The notes: generated from the letters alone by a model not told the origin. DNA of 64,000 bases from Bradyrhizobium sp. CCGUVB4N (GCF_024199945.1 NZ_JANADP010000001.1:2976001-3040000), one strand, 5' to 3'; counted from the first letter of the stretch, positions 26,246-35,282 are shown. Numbers and translations are program-made.

Positions 26246-27235
26246 CTACGCCGTCACGAATTTGAGCAAGTCGGCGTTGATGATGTCGGGATGCGTCGTG
26301 CAGAGGCCGTGCGGCAGCAGGTCGTAGATCTTCAAGGTGCTGTGCTTCAGAAGCCCGGCCGACAACAGTGCCGAGTCCGTGACGGGGACGATCTGGTCGT
26401 CGCCGCCGTGCAGGACCAGCGTCGGCACGGTGATGGCCTTCAGGTCTTCGGTGAAGTCGGTCTCGGAGAAGGCCTTGATGCTCTCGTAATGGGCCTTGGC
26501 GCTGCCCATCATGCCCTGGCGCCACCAGTTCCAGATCGCGGCCTGCGACGGCTCCGCGCCCGGACGGTTGTAGCCGTAGAAGGGTCCGCTCGCGAATTCG
26601 AGATAGAACTGCGACCTGCCGGCGGCGAGCTGCCGGCGCAAGCCGTCGAACACCTCAAGCGGCAATCCGCCGGGATTGGACTCGGTCTTGAGCATCAGCG
26701 GCGGCACCGCGCCGATCAGCACCAGCCTGGCGACGCGATCCCGGCCGTGACGTGCGACGTAGCGCGTGGCCTCGCCGCCACCGGTGGAGTGGCCGATGTG
26801 GATGGCGTTGCGGAGATCGAGATGCTCGACGAGGGCCGCGACGTCGGCGGCATAATGATCCATGTCGTGGCCGTCGCTGACCTGGCTCGAGCGGCCATGG
26901 CCGCGGCGATCATGCGCGATGACGCGAAAGCCCCTAGCGAGGAAGAACAGCATCTGGGCATCCCAGTCGTCGGCGCTGAGCGGCCAGCCGTGATGGAAGA
27001 CGATCGGCTGCGCGGACTTTGGTCCCCAGTCCTTGTAGAAGATCTTGACGCCGTCGCTGGTGGTGACGGAGGTCGCGACGTCGCTCTTCCCGGTCGAGAG
27101 CGCCGCGGTTTTGACATCGCTGCCTGCGGCCGAGGTGGAGCGGACAGTCACCGAAGCTGCGTACATGAGCGTCGTTGCGAGAATCTTTCGTCGTGAGGTG
27201 GTTGCGATCCGGCTTACGGAACTGATCAAGGCCAT
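26246..27235 (-). CDS. Alpha/beta hydrolase, non-heme chloroperoxidase-like, exported
   Basis: About 329 aa from the ATG at 27235; a longer frame from 27355 begins before the likely promoter. The N-terminus has [17 protein letters not shown], a possible Tat signal. The hydrolase core reads [13 protein letters not shown] (oxyanion hole), [17 protein letters not shown] (nucleophile Ser), GGDDQIVP (Asp) and [11 protein letters not shown] (His). This set matches chloroperoxidase/esterase enzymes. It is the first gene of the set with the NDH-2-like and MBL genes and lies 98 bases after the AraC-family gene. Confidence 0.85.
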   Translation of the reverse strand: MALISSVSRIATTSRRKILATTLMYAASVTVRSTSAAGSDVKTAALSTGKSDVATSVTTSDGVKIFYKDWGPKSAQPIVFHHGWPLSADDWDAQMLFFLARGFRVIAHDRRGHGRSSQVSDGHDMDHYAADVAALVEHLDLRNAIHIGHSTGGGEATRYVARHGRDRVARLVLIGAVPPLMLKTESNPGGLPLEVFDGLRRQLAAGRSQFYLEFASGPFYGYNRPGAEPSQAAIWNWWRQGMMGSAKAHYESIKAFSETDFTEDLKAITVPTLVLHGGDDQIVPVTDSALLSAGLLKHSTLKIYDLLPHGLCTTHPDIINADLLKFVTA

Positions 27236-27333
27236 TTGAAATTTCCATTCCAGGAGTGGGGGCGCCATGATTCCTAGCGAACTGCATGTGCCGATGCCCC
27301 AGCGCGATTGACGCGATTGCAGCGCGATTGCTG

Positions 27334-28278
27334 CTAACGCGCGCGCCGCCGCCAATCGCGCGGCGATTCCCCGGTGAGCTTTCGAAACGCGGCGGCAAAG
27401 GCGGTCTGCGAGGAATAGCCGAGCGTGGCCGCGACCGAGACGACGGATTCGTCGGTGTCGCGCAGCATGTTCATGGCCTGCTCGAGCCGGTGCTGCCGCA
27501 GCCAGGCATGGGGGGAAAGCCCGGTGCTGTCCTTGAATGCGCGGCAGAAGTGAAAGCGCGAGAGGCCGGCTTCGGCCGCAAGTGCCGCGAGCGAGACGTC
27601 GGCATCGCTGTCCGAGCGCAGCCGCTCGATCGCGCGGAGCAGCGTCTTCGGCGCCAGGCCACCCCTTGCCGGCGCGATCGCGTTCGGCGTGCCGCTATGC
27701 GCCGCGAGAAGGCGTGTCGCCAGCAAATCCATCAGCTGCTGCCTGAATAGCGTGTCCAGCGCCTCGTTACCTTCCAGGACATCCGCCGCACTCAGCAGCA
27801 ATCGGGACGTCACGGGATCGGGATGCGCGGTACGTTCCAAAAGATCAGCCGGCGCAGCGGCTTCGTCCGCAACACGCTGCAGCGTGGCCTGCGGAAGATA
27901 GAGCTGAACGACGTCGACGGGTTTTGGAATGTCCCACCGTGAGCTCGATCCTTCCGGAATGATGATCACGGCGCCGGGGCGAAAGGTCCCGATCGCGACG
28001 GATCGTCCGGACCGCCGCTCCATGCGCTGGACCGCGCCGTTATAGGCCATGATGACATGATGGTTCATGGGTTCGACGACGTCGTGTAGCGGCTCGTGCT
28101 TCCAGTGCGCGATTCCGGCGCCGGAGGAATCCAGTGCCATGCGAAACGGCACCGTTCCGAGCACGCGCGCCATCTCCACATCGGCAGCGGGCCGGTCGCC
28201 GGCCGGCGCTGCGTCGCGCTGTGCCGGAGAGGCGGCGGGGATTTCATTGGGAGACTCGCGCAAGACAACCTTGCTCAT
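27334..28278 (-). CDS. AraC-family transcriptional regulator (cupin-like sensor)
   Basis: 314 aa. The C-terminal ~100 residues hold two helix-turn-helix units ([20 protein letters not shown] and [22 protein letters not shown]), the AraC DNA-binding domain. The N-terminal ~190 residues are a sensor domain ([20 protein letters not shown]) of the cupin type. It lies directly upstream of, and on the same strand as, the alpha/beta hydrolase operon, which it probably controls (inference). Confidence 0.88.
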   Translation of the reverse strand: MSKVVLRESPNEIPAASPAQRDAAPAGDRPAADVEMARVLGTVPFRMALDSSGAGIAHWKHEPLHDVVEPMNHHVIMAYNGAVQRMERRSGRSVAIGTFRPGAVIIIPEGSSSRWDIPKPVDVVQLYLPQATLQRVADEAAAPADLLERTAHPDPVTSRLLLSAADVLEGNEALDTLFRQQLMDLLATRLLAAHSGTPNAIAPARGGLAPKTLLRAIERLRSDSDADVSLAALAAEAGLSRFHFCRAFKDSTGLSPHAWLRQHRLEQAMNMLRDTDESVVSVAATLGYSSQTAFAAAFRKLTGESPRDWRRRAR

Positions 28279-28778
28279 GGACTTTCGCTCGTGTGGGGGT
28301 GCGTCGCTGGGGGCGCGACGTCGTGATCATGGCGTCGGCCGCCGCATGGCGGGACGGAACGGGCCGGTCTGGTGATCCCTGCGCAACGGTTGAACCGAGG
28401 GTTCGAAGGCGATCCGTCGCAGTTCCGTCACCGTTGATTTGCGGGTTTTAGGTGGCGCGAGAATCCGCGTCTTTCCTGAAACTGCCCTACGTTGCCTGAT
28501 CCTGCTCCGCGGACGCCGCATGCGTGCAGCCCGCGTGCGTTTGTGAAAAGTCGTGATGTCCTGTTTCGGTTCGACGACACGCGCATCGCCAGGGCGTTCA
28601 TCGGATCGTCTTGAAATAATTGCTGAATTTTGATGTGGGCCGATCGGGGGCGAAGCTACGCGCCCGCCGGGTGCGACGTCGTCGGTCGTGGACAGCAAGG
28701 GGTGGATAGCCGATATACCGGTCTCGAACTGGCGGGTTGCTGTGGCCTGCTCTCGGACCATCACAGAAGAGACAGACG
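28279..28778. other. 500-base gap between two divergent AraC-family genes
   Basis: No gene is supported. A minus-strand frame here (28327-28764) is basic and low-complexity and has no recognisable domain. The AT-richer stretch near 28605-28635 could hold promoter elements for either regulator, but no clear motif is seen. Confidence 0.5.
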
Positions 28779-29708
28779 ATGACCAGGACAGGCGCTTACG
28801 GTGAACGGCTCGGCGAATTCCTCCGCCTCGAGCAAGCGCCGCCCACGCTGGTGACCCGCTCGCTGCGCAGCACCGAGATCGCGGTCACCGAAACCCGCAA
28901 CGACAATCCGGTGCCCGGTCTTTCCGGTTCGTTTGCCGCCGAAGATGCCTATCTCGTCGGTCTGAAGCTGCGCGACTATCCGGAGTGCGAGATCTGGGAG
29001 CAGGGCCGTCACCTCAAGAAGACGGATGTTCACGCCGGCACCACCTATATCTACGATCTCAAGGCCGATCCGCGTTACGTGATCGACAAGCCGCTTCACT
29101 CGCTGCATTTCTACGTGCCGCGTTCGGCGCTCGACGGCCTTGCCGATCAATCGGGGGCACGGCGCATCGATACGCTCGACTGCAGCCTCGTCGGGCACGA
29201 TGATGCCATCGTCCGCCATATCGGCGCGTCCTTGCGCCAGGCACTGCGCCGGCCGGATGAGGCCAACCAGATCTTCATCGATCACATGATGATGGGGCTG
29301 ACCGCCCACGTCGCGCAGGCCTATGGAGGCTTTCGGCACAAGGCCGAAACCATCCGCGGTGCGCTTGCGCCATGGCAGCTGGCGCGCGCCTGCGACAAGC
29401 TCGAAGCGGATCTCGGCGGCAAGCTGCCGTTACAGGCCATCGCCGCCGAACTCGGCCTCTCGGTCAGCCATTTCTCGCGCGCGTTTCGCGCGTCGACCGG
29501 CCTGCCGCCGTATCGCTGGCTGCTGCATCATCGCGTGCGAACCGCCAAGAGCTTGATGAGCGTGCGCGGCCTGTCGCTGTCCGACGTTGCGATTTCGGCC
29601 GGCTTCGCCAACCAGAGCCACTTCACGCGGGTGTTCTCCGCGATAACAGGCGTCAGCCCGGGTGCATGGCGGCGCGATGCGCTGGGAACAGCAAGCCGCG
29701 AGGGGTGA
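28779..29708 (+). CDS. AraC-family transcriptional regulator
   Basis: 309 aa from the ATG at 28779, preceded by an AGAAGAGACAG purine-rich site; an upstream start at 28737 is less likely. The C-terminal domain carries LQAIAAELGLSVSHFSRAFR and LSDVAISAGFANQSHFTRVFS, the two AraC helix-turn-helix units. The N-terminal half (KLRDYPECEIWEQGRH; PRSALDGLADQ) is the sensor seen in a common proteobacterial AraC subgroup. It is not closely similar to the regulator at 27334-28278. Its targets are not evident. Confidence 0.88.
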   Translation: MTRTGAYGERLGEFLRLEQAPPTLVTRSLRSTEIAVTETRNDNPVPGLSGSFAAEDAYLVGLKLRDYPECEIWEQGRHLKKTDVHAGTTYIYDLKADPRYVIDKPLHSLHFYVPRSALDGLADQSGARRIDTLDCSLVGHDDAIVRHIGASLRQALRRPDEANQIFIDHMMMGLTAHVAQAYGGFRHKAETIRGALAPWQLARACDKLEADLGGKLPLQAIAAELGLSVSHFSRAFRASTGLPPYRWLLHHRVRTAKSLMSVRGLSLSDVAISAGFANQSHFTRVFSAITGVSPGAWRRDALGTASREG

Positions 29709-29784
29709 GATCCGACCTAGTCGACGATGCCTGAAGACACCGGGCACGCAAGTTGATGGGCCTGCGAAGGAAGCTACGGAAAGG

Positions 29785-29840
29785 CTCGTGTCCCGGACGC
29801 GGTGCGGCACGAAGTGACGCTCCGCAGAGCCGGGACCCAG
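29785..29840 (+). repeat. Left 56-bp palindromic repeat of the GIY-YIG cassette
   Basis: Begins CTCGTGTCCCGG and ends GCCGGGACCCAG. Its reverse complement recurs at 30206-30261 with 53 of 56 bases identical. Within the unit the GTCCCGG and CCGGGAC ends can pair, so each copy is itself a REP-like hairpin. Confidence 0.85.
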
Positions 29841-29908
29841 AAATGCTTGGCGACGCAATCGAAATATGCAATCTTAGATAGATGTCATCGACCTGCGGTT
29901 GCATGCGT

Positions 29909-30205
29909 ATGTGCTTCTTCGTCTACATTCTGGCAAGCAAGCGAAACGGCACCTTATACGTCGGTGTGACGAACGATTTGGCTCGCCGAATAAGCGAGCA
30001 TAAGGCAAAGCTGATACCCGGATTCACCCGGCAATATGATGTTGCACTGCTGGTCTACTTCGAGACCTTCGAGTCAGTGCTGGAAGCGCGGGCGCGCGAA
30101 CATTCGTTGAAGCGCTGGCGGCGCGCGTGGAAGCTCAAGTTGATAGAAGAGCTCAATCCGAACTGGCGCGATCTGACGGATGAGCTGAATTCCCTGGCGG
30201 CATGA
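29909..30205 (+). CDS. Small GIY-YIG nuclease-domain protein
   Basis: 98 aa from the ATG at 29909, so that the protein starts directly with the domain; ATGs at 29903 and 29882 would add up to nine residues. The GIY-YIG core is visible: FVYILASKRNGTLYVGVTNDLARRISEHK, with the two tyrosines and the catalytic arginine, and the later glutamate in LEAREHSLKRWRR-type context (the UPF0213/YhbQ-like single-domain group). The basic tail (KRWRRAWKLKLIEELNPNW) is typical. It lies exactly between two inverted palindromic repeats. A nuclease acting on those repeats is an attractive but untested idea. Confidence 0.85.
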   Translation: MCFFVYILASKRNGTLYVGVTNDLARRISEHKAKLIPGFTRQYDVALLVYFETFESVLEARAREHSLKRWRRAWKLKLIEELNPNWRDLTDELNSLAA

Positions 30206-30261
30206 CTGGGTCCCGGCTCTGCGGAGCAGCACTTCGTGCTGCACCGCGTCCGGGACACGAG
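30206..30261 (-). repeat. Right 56-bp palindromic repeat of the GIY-YIG cassette
   Basis: The inverted partner of 29785-29840, differing at three positions only. It starts at the base after the GIY-YIG stop codon; the core GCAGCAC-TTC-GTGCTGC is a perfect palindrome, better preserved than in the left copy. Confidence 0.85.
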
Positions 30262-30275
30262 AGATGTGCGGGAAG

Positions 30276-31019
30276 TCAGAACTGATACCTTCGCAAGCCG
30301 CCATCGACCGGGATCACCGTTCCCGTGATGTAGCGCGCCACGGGTGAGGCCAGGAACACCGCGAGTGCCGCGAGATCTTCCGGCTCGCCCCAATAGCCGA
30401 CCGGAATCTCTTCCTCGGCAAAACGCTCGCGATAATCCGGCGCATAGTTGCGGCGGATCTGCTCGCTCATGATGCGGCCGGGCGGGATGCAGTTGATGGT
30501 GATGCCGTGCTCGCCGATCTCGCGCGACAGGCCCTTGGCCCAGGCGTGCACGGCGGCCTTTGCCGCGAAGGCGGCGTTGAGGCCTTCCGGCTCGGACTTG
30601 CCGGTGATGTTGACGATGCGGCCCCATTTGCGTTCGATCATCTGCGGCAGCAGCGCGTGCGCGATGCGGCGGTAGCTGGTGAAGTTCAGCGCGATCGCCT
30701 CGTCCCATTTGCTGTCGGGCGCATCGACGGGCAGGGGGCGGCTGCCGCCGGCATTGTTGATGAGGATGTCGACATGGCCGAGTTCTTTCAGCGCGAACGC
30801 GGCGATCTTTTCGGCTGCGTCCTTGGCCATCACGTCCTGCTCGAACGGCGTGATTAATCCGCCGCCGACCTCCTTCACCAGCTCGGCCAGCAGGTCGGTG
30901 CGCCGCGCGACGCCGACCACGCGCACGCCTTCGGCGGCCAGGCCCTTGGCGATGGCGCGGCCGATGCCGATGCTTGCTCCGGTGACGACAGCGGTTTTCG
31001 ATTTCAGCCCGAGGTCCAT
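30276..31019 (-). CDS. SDR-family oxidoreductase
   Basis: 247 aa from the ATG at 31019 (AAGAGAG upstream); the frame stays open much further upstream but has no domain there. The cofactor motif is VVTGASIGIGRAIA (TGxxxGIG) and NNAGG marks the NAG site. The catalytic region has the serine in LNFTSYRRIAHAL or ITGKSEP and a lysine in GLNAAFAAKAAVHAW; the usual catalytic tyrosine of YxxxK appears replaced by phenylalanine (FAAKAA), which is unusual. The C-terminus (ARYITGTVIPVDGG) is typical. It is divergent from the methyltransferase gene at 31164. Confidence 0.85.
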   Translation of the reverse strand: MDLGLKSKTAVVTGASIGIGRAIAKGLAAEGVRVVGVARRTDLLAELVKEVGGGLITPFEQDVMAKDAAEKIAAFALKELGHVDILINNAGGSRPLPVDAPDSKWDEAIALNFTSYRRIAHALLPQMIERKWGRIVNITGKSEPEGLNAAFAAKAAVHAWAKGLSREIGEHGITINCIPPGRIMSEQIRRNYAPDYRERFAEEEIPVGYWGEPEDLAALAVFLASPVARYITGTVIPVDGGLRRYQF

Positions 31020-31163
31020 GGTCACACGCTCTCTTGATTGCTTCTTTGGTTTTTGGTGTTCGTTTTCCGCCCTGTCCCGGGTGCAGCGATTTGCCCGACC
31101 GGGACGAGCAGTGGTAACCAAGGCCGACACCGAAGGAAACACGAAAAAGAAAAGGCGTGAGTG

Positions 31164-31934
31164 ATGGTCTGGGATCCGCAGCAATATCTGAAATTCTCCG
31201 GCCACCGGCTCCGGCCCGCAGTGGACCTGTTGATGCGGATTCCCGATGTCGCCCCGCGCACGGTCGCGGATCTCGGCGCCGGCGCCGGCAATGTCACGAA
31301 GCTGATCAAGGAGCGCTGGCCCACCGCCGCAGTGACCGGCGTCGAGGGCTCGGCCGAGATGGTTGCCGCCGGGCGCAAAGCCGCGCCGGACGTGGAATGG
31401 TCGCATGAGGACCTCGGCCATTGGCGCCCGGCCAAGCAATATGACGTCGTCTATTCCAATGCCGCACTGCACTGGTTGCCCAATCATGCGGCACTCTTCC
31501 CCTCGGTGATGGAGAAGGTCGCGCCCAGCGGCATGCTTGCGGTGCAGATGCCGCGCAACTTCCTGGCGCCGTCGCATGTGCTGATCGGCGAAACCGCTCT
31601 GAACGGGCCGTGGCGGTCCAAGGTCGAGCACCTCGTCACGCCGCCGCCGGTCGAGGGGCCGGCCTTCTATCACGACGTCCTCGCGCCGCTGTCACAGAAT
31701 ATCGACATCTGGGAGACCGAATATCTCCAGGTCCTCGAGGGCGAGAATCCCGTGAAGGAATGGACCAAGGGCACCTGGCTGACGCGCTATCTCGACGTGC
31801 TCGCGGGCGACGAGAAAGCCGCGTTCGAAGCGGCCTATGGCGAGCGAGTCGCCAAGGCCTATCCCAAGAATGCGGCGGGGCAGACGCTGTTTCCGTTCCG
31901 GCGGCTGTTCATGGTCGCCCAGCGCAAGGGTTAA
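31164..31934 (+). CDS. Trans-aconitate 2-methyltransferase-like SAM methyltransferase
   Basis: 256 aa from the ATG at 31164, one codon after a GTG and preceded by AAGGCGTGA. The opening VWDPQQYLKFSGHRLRPAVDLL matches the Tam pattern (WDPxxYLxF...RxRPAxDL). The SAM motif is VADLGAGAGNVTKLI, with VEGSAEMVAAG and YDVVYSNAALHWLPNH following. It would methylate trans-aconitate or a related acid and so protect aconitase. Substrate is inferred from family resemblance. Confidence 0.85.
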   Translation: MVWDPQQYLKFSGHRLRPAVDLLMRIPDVAPRTVADLGAGAGNVTKLIKERWPTAAVTGVEGSAEMVAAGRKAAPDVEWSHEDLGHWRPAKQYDVVYSNAALHWLPNHAALFPSVMEKVAPSGMLAVQMPRNFLAPSHVLIGETALNGPWRSKVEHLVTPPPVEGPAFYHDVLAPLSQNIDIWETEYLQVLEGENPVKEWTKGTWLTRYLDVLAGDEKAAFEAAYGERVAKAYPKNAAGQTLFPFRRLFMVAQRKG

Positions 31935-31956
31935 TGGTCTTCGGCGATGCGACATA

Positions 31957-31988
31957 AGCGCTCGCTTCGCGGGGCCGGAGCGGGCGCT
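31957..31988 (+). terminator. Hairpin after the methyltransferase gene
   Basis: AGCGCTCGCT (31957-31966) pairs with AGCGGGCGCT (31979-31988), one G-T type mismatch, 12-base loop, 22 bases past the stop. No T run follows. Confidence 0.4.
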
Positions 31989-32014
31989 GGGTTGCGCATG
32001 CGACGGCCGCCAAG

Positions 32015-32046
32015 ATAGCTTCCCTGCGGCATAGCTTCGCTGCGGC
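32015..32046. repeat. Short tandem repeat, two 16-bp units
   Basis: ATAGCTTCCCTGCGGC is followed directly by ATAGCTTCGCTGCGGC, differing at one base. It lies in the leader region of the TRAP operon; no function is known to me. Confidence 0.6.
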
Positions 32047-32151
32047 AAATTGGGCTTAGGTCTAGTTGTTCGGGGTTGGGATTGCTGCCACTACTGAAAC
32101 CGTAAAACAAAAAAGAACCCGGTTTCCGAGGTTGTTGGGGAGGTCCTTCTC

Positions 32152-33153
32152 ATGCGCAAACTGCTCTTCGCGCTCGCTGCGGCCGCGTTTGCTTTGGCCC
32201 CGGCTATGGCTCAAGCCCAGAGCCCGATCGTCATCAAGTTCAGTCACGTCGTCGCCAACGACACCCCGAAGGGCAAGGGCGCGCTGAAGTTCAAGGAGCT
32301 TGCCGAGAAGTACACCGACGGCAAGGTCAAGATCGAAGTCTATCCGAACTCCTCGCTCTACAAGGACAAGGAGGAGATCGAGGCGCTGCAGCTCGGCTCG
32401 GTGCAGATGCTCGCGCCCTCGACCGCGAAATTCGCGCCGCTCGGTATCAAGGAATTCGAGGCGCTCGACCTGCCCTGGCTGTTCAAGGACGACGCGACCT
32501 ATTCCAACGCGATGAAGGGCACCGTCGGCAAATGGCTGTTCCAGAAGCTGGAAGCCAAGGGCATCACCGGTCTCGCTTATTGGGACAATGGCTTCCACAT
32601 GGTGTCGTCGAACCGTCCGCTGACGAAGCCGGAGGATTTCAAGGGCCTCAAGTTCCGCATCTCCGGCTCCAAGATCGCTGACCAGTATTTCCGCCTGATG
32701 GGTTCGATCCCGCAGATCATGGCGTTCTCGGAAGTCTACCAGGCGCTGCAGACCGGCGTGGTCGACGGCTGCGAGAACACGGCGTCCAACTATCTGACGC
32801 AGAAATTCTACGAGGTGCAGAAGGACATCACCGTGTCCTATCACGCGCATCTGCAATACGCGGTCATCGTCAATTCGAAATTCTGGTCCGGCCTGCCGCC
32901 TGACATTCGCGGACAGCTCGACAAGGCGATGGCTGAGGCGACCGAATACACCAACCAGATCGCGCATCAGGAAAACGAGGACGCGCTGGCCGAGATCAAG
33001 AAGGCGGGCAAGACCACGCTGCATTATCTGACTGACGCCGATCGCAAGGCATGGCAGGAAGCGATGCGGCCGACTTACACCTGGGCCAAAGGCCGGGTCG
33101 GGCAGGAAGTGCTCGACCTCGTCGCCAAGGAACTCGACGTCAAGATGAACTGA
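32152..33153 (+). CDS. dctP: TRAP transporter solute-binding protein, DctP type
   Basis: 333 aa, site GGGGAGG before the ATG, Sec signal peptide (LLFALAAAAFALAPAMAQAQ). The DctP fold is shown by IKFSHVVANDTPKGKGA, FKGLKFRISGSKI with the carboxylate-binding arginine, and the long helix region TGVVDGCENTASNY. It binds C4-dicarboxylate-like acids in the periplasm and hands them to the DctQM membrane protein encoded downstream. A strong hairpin separates the two genes. The exact acid is not proven. Confidence 0.88.
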   Translation: MRKLLFALAAAAFALAPAMAQAQSPIVIKFSHVVANDTPKGKGALKFKELAEKYTDGKVKIEVYPNSSLYKDKEEIEALQLGSVQMLAPSTAKFAPLGIKEFEALDLPWLFKDDATYSNAMKGTVGKWLFQKLEAKGITGLAYWDNGFHMVSSNRPLTKPEDFKGLKFRISGSKIADQYFRLMGSIPQIMAFSEVYQALQTGVVDGCENTASNYLTQKFYEVQKDITVSYHAHLQYAVIVNSKFWSGLPPDIRGQLDKAMAEATEYTNQIAHQENEDALAEIKKAGKTTLHYLTDADRKAWQEAMRPTYTWAKGRVGQEVLDLVAKELDVKMN

Positions 33154-33177
33154 CGCGGTTTCCGGGAGAATAATACC

Positions 33178-33209
33178 AACGGTCGGGAGTGTGCGCACTC
33201 CCGACCGTT
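33178..33209 (+). terminator. Perfect 14-bp hairpin between dctP and dctQM
   Basis: AACGGTCGGGAGTG (33178-33191), loop TGCG, CACTCCCGACCGTT (33196-33209). It starts 24 bases after the dctP stop. Such a stem between a binding-protein gene and its permease gene commonly stabilises or partly terminates mRNA so that more binding protein is made. Confidence 0.7.
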
Positions 33210-33233
33210 TCGCATCGATAGGGGGGCTTTGAT

Positions 33234-35282
33234 TTGCTTCGCGTGCTGAACCAGGGGCTCAACCATCTCGAAGAATGGTTGATCGCGACGCTCATTGCGG
33301 CTGCAACCGGACTGATCTTCATCGCCGTCGTGCACCGTTACGGCGCGGGCGAATCGATCGTGTTCTCGCGATGGGCCGCCGCGCACGGCATGACCTGGCT
33401 GGCATCGGCATCGATGGCCGTGTTCACCTTCCTGTCCGAGCTCGATCTGTCCTGGGCGCAGGAACTCTGCATCTACATGTTCATCTGGATGGCGAAGTTC
33501 GGCGCGGCCTATGGCGTGCGCACCGGCATCCATGTCGGCGTCGACCTGCTCGTCAACCGCCTGCCCGAGCATTCGCGCAAGCATGTCATCCTGTTCTCGC
33601 TGCTGTGCGGCGCGCTGTTCACCGGCATGATCGCCGCCTTCGGCGCCTCCTTCGTGCGCGAGATGTTCCACACCGGGCAGCAATCCAACGATCTGGAAGC
33701 GCCGATGTGGTTCGTCTATCTGGCGATCCCGCTCGGCTCCGGCCTGATGTGCTTCCGCTTCCTCCAGGTGTCCTGGTCCTACTACTGGACCGGCGAGTTG
33801 CCGCATCATGATGAGACCCATGTCGAGGGCGTTGAGGCCGATGGCTCGCCGGCGCTGCATCCGCAGCCCGCCGGTGCGGCAACAAGGGCTGCTGCGCGAA
33901 AAGTCTCGCCGCTCGGCGTGATCCTGATCATGGCGCCGATCCTGATCTTCATGCTCTGCCTCGGCGAGAAGACCGGCTTCATCGTGCTGCCGCACTGGAT
34001 GCGCGCGGCGACCGTATTCGCCTTGCTGATCGCGCTGATGCTGACCGGCATTCCGGTCTCGATCGCGCTCGGCCTCACCGTGATGACGTTCCTGTTCACG
34101 CTGACCGCGGTGCCGATCGAAGCCGTCTCGATGAAGCTCTTCACGGGCATCGAGGGTTTCGAGATCATGGCGATCCCGTTCTTCATCCTCGCCGGCAATT
34201 TCCTCACCCATGGCGGCGTGGCGCGGCGCATGATCAATTTTGCGACCTCGCTGATCGGGCACTGGCACGGCGGCCTTGGTCTTGCCGGCATCGTCGCCTG
34301 CGCGATGTTCGCGCTGGTGTGCGGCTCGAGCGTGGCGACGGTCGCCGCGATCGGCGCCATCGTACTGCCCGAGATGGTCCGCCACGGCTATCCGATGCGT
34401 TTCGGCGCCGGCATCATCACGGTCGCCGGCTCGCTCGGCATCCTGATGCTGCCGTCGATCCCGAAGATCGTCTATGCGGTCTCGACCAACACCTCGATCG
34501 GCGCGCTGTTCGTCGCCGGTCTGTTGCCGGGCATCCTGCTGACGACGATGCTCTGCATCGTCACCTGGTGGCTCGCGCGCAAGCGTGATTATCCGCGGCT
34601 GCCGAAGGCGACCTGGGCCGAGACCCTCCACGCTTTCCGCGAGAGCATCTGGGGATTGATGCTGGTCGTCATCATCATCGGCGGCATCTATAGCGGCCTG
34701 TTCACCGCCACCGAAGCCGCCGCGATGGCCGCGGTCTATTCCTTCATCATCGCCGTGTTCGTCTACAAGGCGATCAAGATGGTCGACGTGCCGCGGGTGC
34801 TGCTGCGTGCCGCCAACACCAGCGCGATGCTGCTCTACATCGTCACCAACGCGGTGCTGTTCTCCTTCGTGCTCTCCAACGAGAACCTGCCGGCGACGCT
34901 CGCCGACTGGATCGCGGCGCAGAATCTCGGCTGGGTCGGCTTCCTGCTCGTCGTCAACGTGCTGCTGCTGCTCGCCGGCAATTTCATGGAGCCGAACTCG
35001 ATCATCCTGATCATGGCGCCGATCCTGGCGCCGGCCGCGAAGAAGCTCGGCATCGACCTCGTTCATTTCGGCATCGTCATGGACGTCAACATGGAGGTCG
35101 GCCTCTGCCATCCGCCTGTCGGCTTGAACCTCTACGTGGCCTCGATGATAGCCCGAATGCGCATCACCGATCTCGCCGGCGCGGTGATGCCGTGGCTGCT
35201 CACCATGCTCGGCTTCCTCGTCATCGTGACCTATTGGCCCGATCTGACGCTGTGGCTGCCGCGGGTGCTGGGGATGCACTGA
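33234..35282 (+). CDS. TRAP transporter fused small and large membrane subunits (DctQM)
   Basis: 682 aa from a TTG start with GGGGGG at good spacing. The N-terminal ~190 residues form the four-helix DctQ domain (LSWAQELCIYMFIWMAKFG), a hydrophilic linker of ~40 residues (HHDETHVEGVEADG...) follows, and the C-terminal ~430 residues are DctM (GIPVSIALGLTVM; IPFFILAGNF; ALVCGSSVATVAAIG). It uses the sodium gradient to take up the acid bound by DctP. The Q-M fusion in one chain is known in some TRAP systems. Confidence 0.88.
   Translation: MLRVLNQGLNHLEEWLIATLIAAATGLIFIAVVHRYGAGESIVFSRWAAAHGMTWLASASMAVFTFLSELDLSWAQELCIYMFIWMAKFGAAYGVRTGIHVGVDLLVNRLPEHSRKHVILFSLLCGALFTGMIAAFGASFVREMFHTGQQSNDLEAPMWFVYLAIPLGSGLMCFRFLQVSWSYYWTGELPHHDETHVEGVEADGSPALHPQPAGAATRAAARKVSPLGVILIMAPILIFMLCLGEKTGFIVLPHWMRAATVFALLIALMLTGIPVSIALGLTVMTFLFTLTAVPIEAVSMKLFTGIEGFEIMAIPFFILAGNFLTHGGVARRMINFATSLIGHWHGGLGLAGIVACAMFALVCGSSVATVAAIGAIVLPEMVRHGYPMRFGAGIITVAGSLGILMLPSIPKIVYAVSTNTSIGALFVAGLLPGILLTTMLCIVTWWLARKRDYPRLPKATWAETLHAFRESIWGLMLVVIIIGGIYSGLFTATEAAAMAAVYSFIIAVFVYKAIKMVDVPRVLLRAANTSAMLLYIVTNAVLFSFVLSNENLPATLADWIAAQNLGWVGFLLVVNVLLLLAGNFMEPNSIILIMAPILAPAAKKLGIDLVHFGIVMDVNMEVGLCHPPVGLNLYVASMIARMRITDLAGAVMPWLLTMLGFLVIVTYWPDLTLWLPRVLGMH

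Larger units (their letters stand above)
29785..30261. mobile_element. Candidate compact mobile cassette: GIY-YIG gene between inverted REP-like repeats
   Basis: A 477-bp unit formed by the left repeat, 68 bases of leader, a 98-aa GIY-YIG gene and the right repeat, which begins on the base after the stop codon. The symmetrical boxing suggests the gene and repeats move or spread together. No target-site duplication is visible at the edges, so mobility is inferred only. Confidence 0.45.

Noticed and set aside
28327..28764. A 145-aa minus-strand frame between the two AraC genes
   Set aside because: No ribosome site, no domain, basic composition; probably non-coding.
29775..30271. Target-site duplication around the GIY-YIG cassette
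   Set aside because: Bases just outside the repeats (GAAAGG on the left, AGATGT on the right) do not match.
33075..35279. A 734-aa minus-strand frame opposite dctQM
   Set aside because: Highly charged low-complexity translation with no domain; shadow of the TRAP gene.
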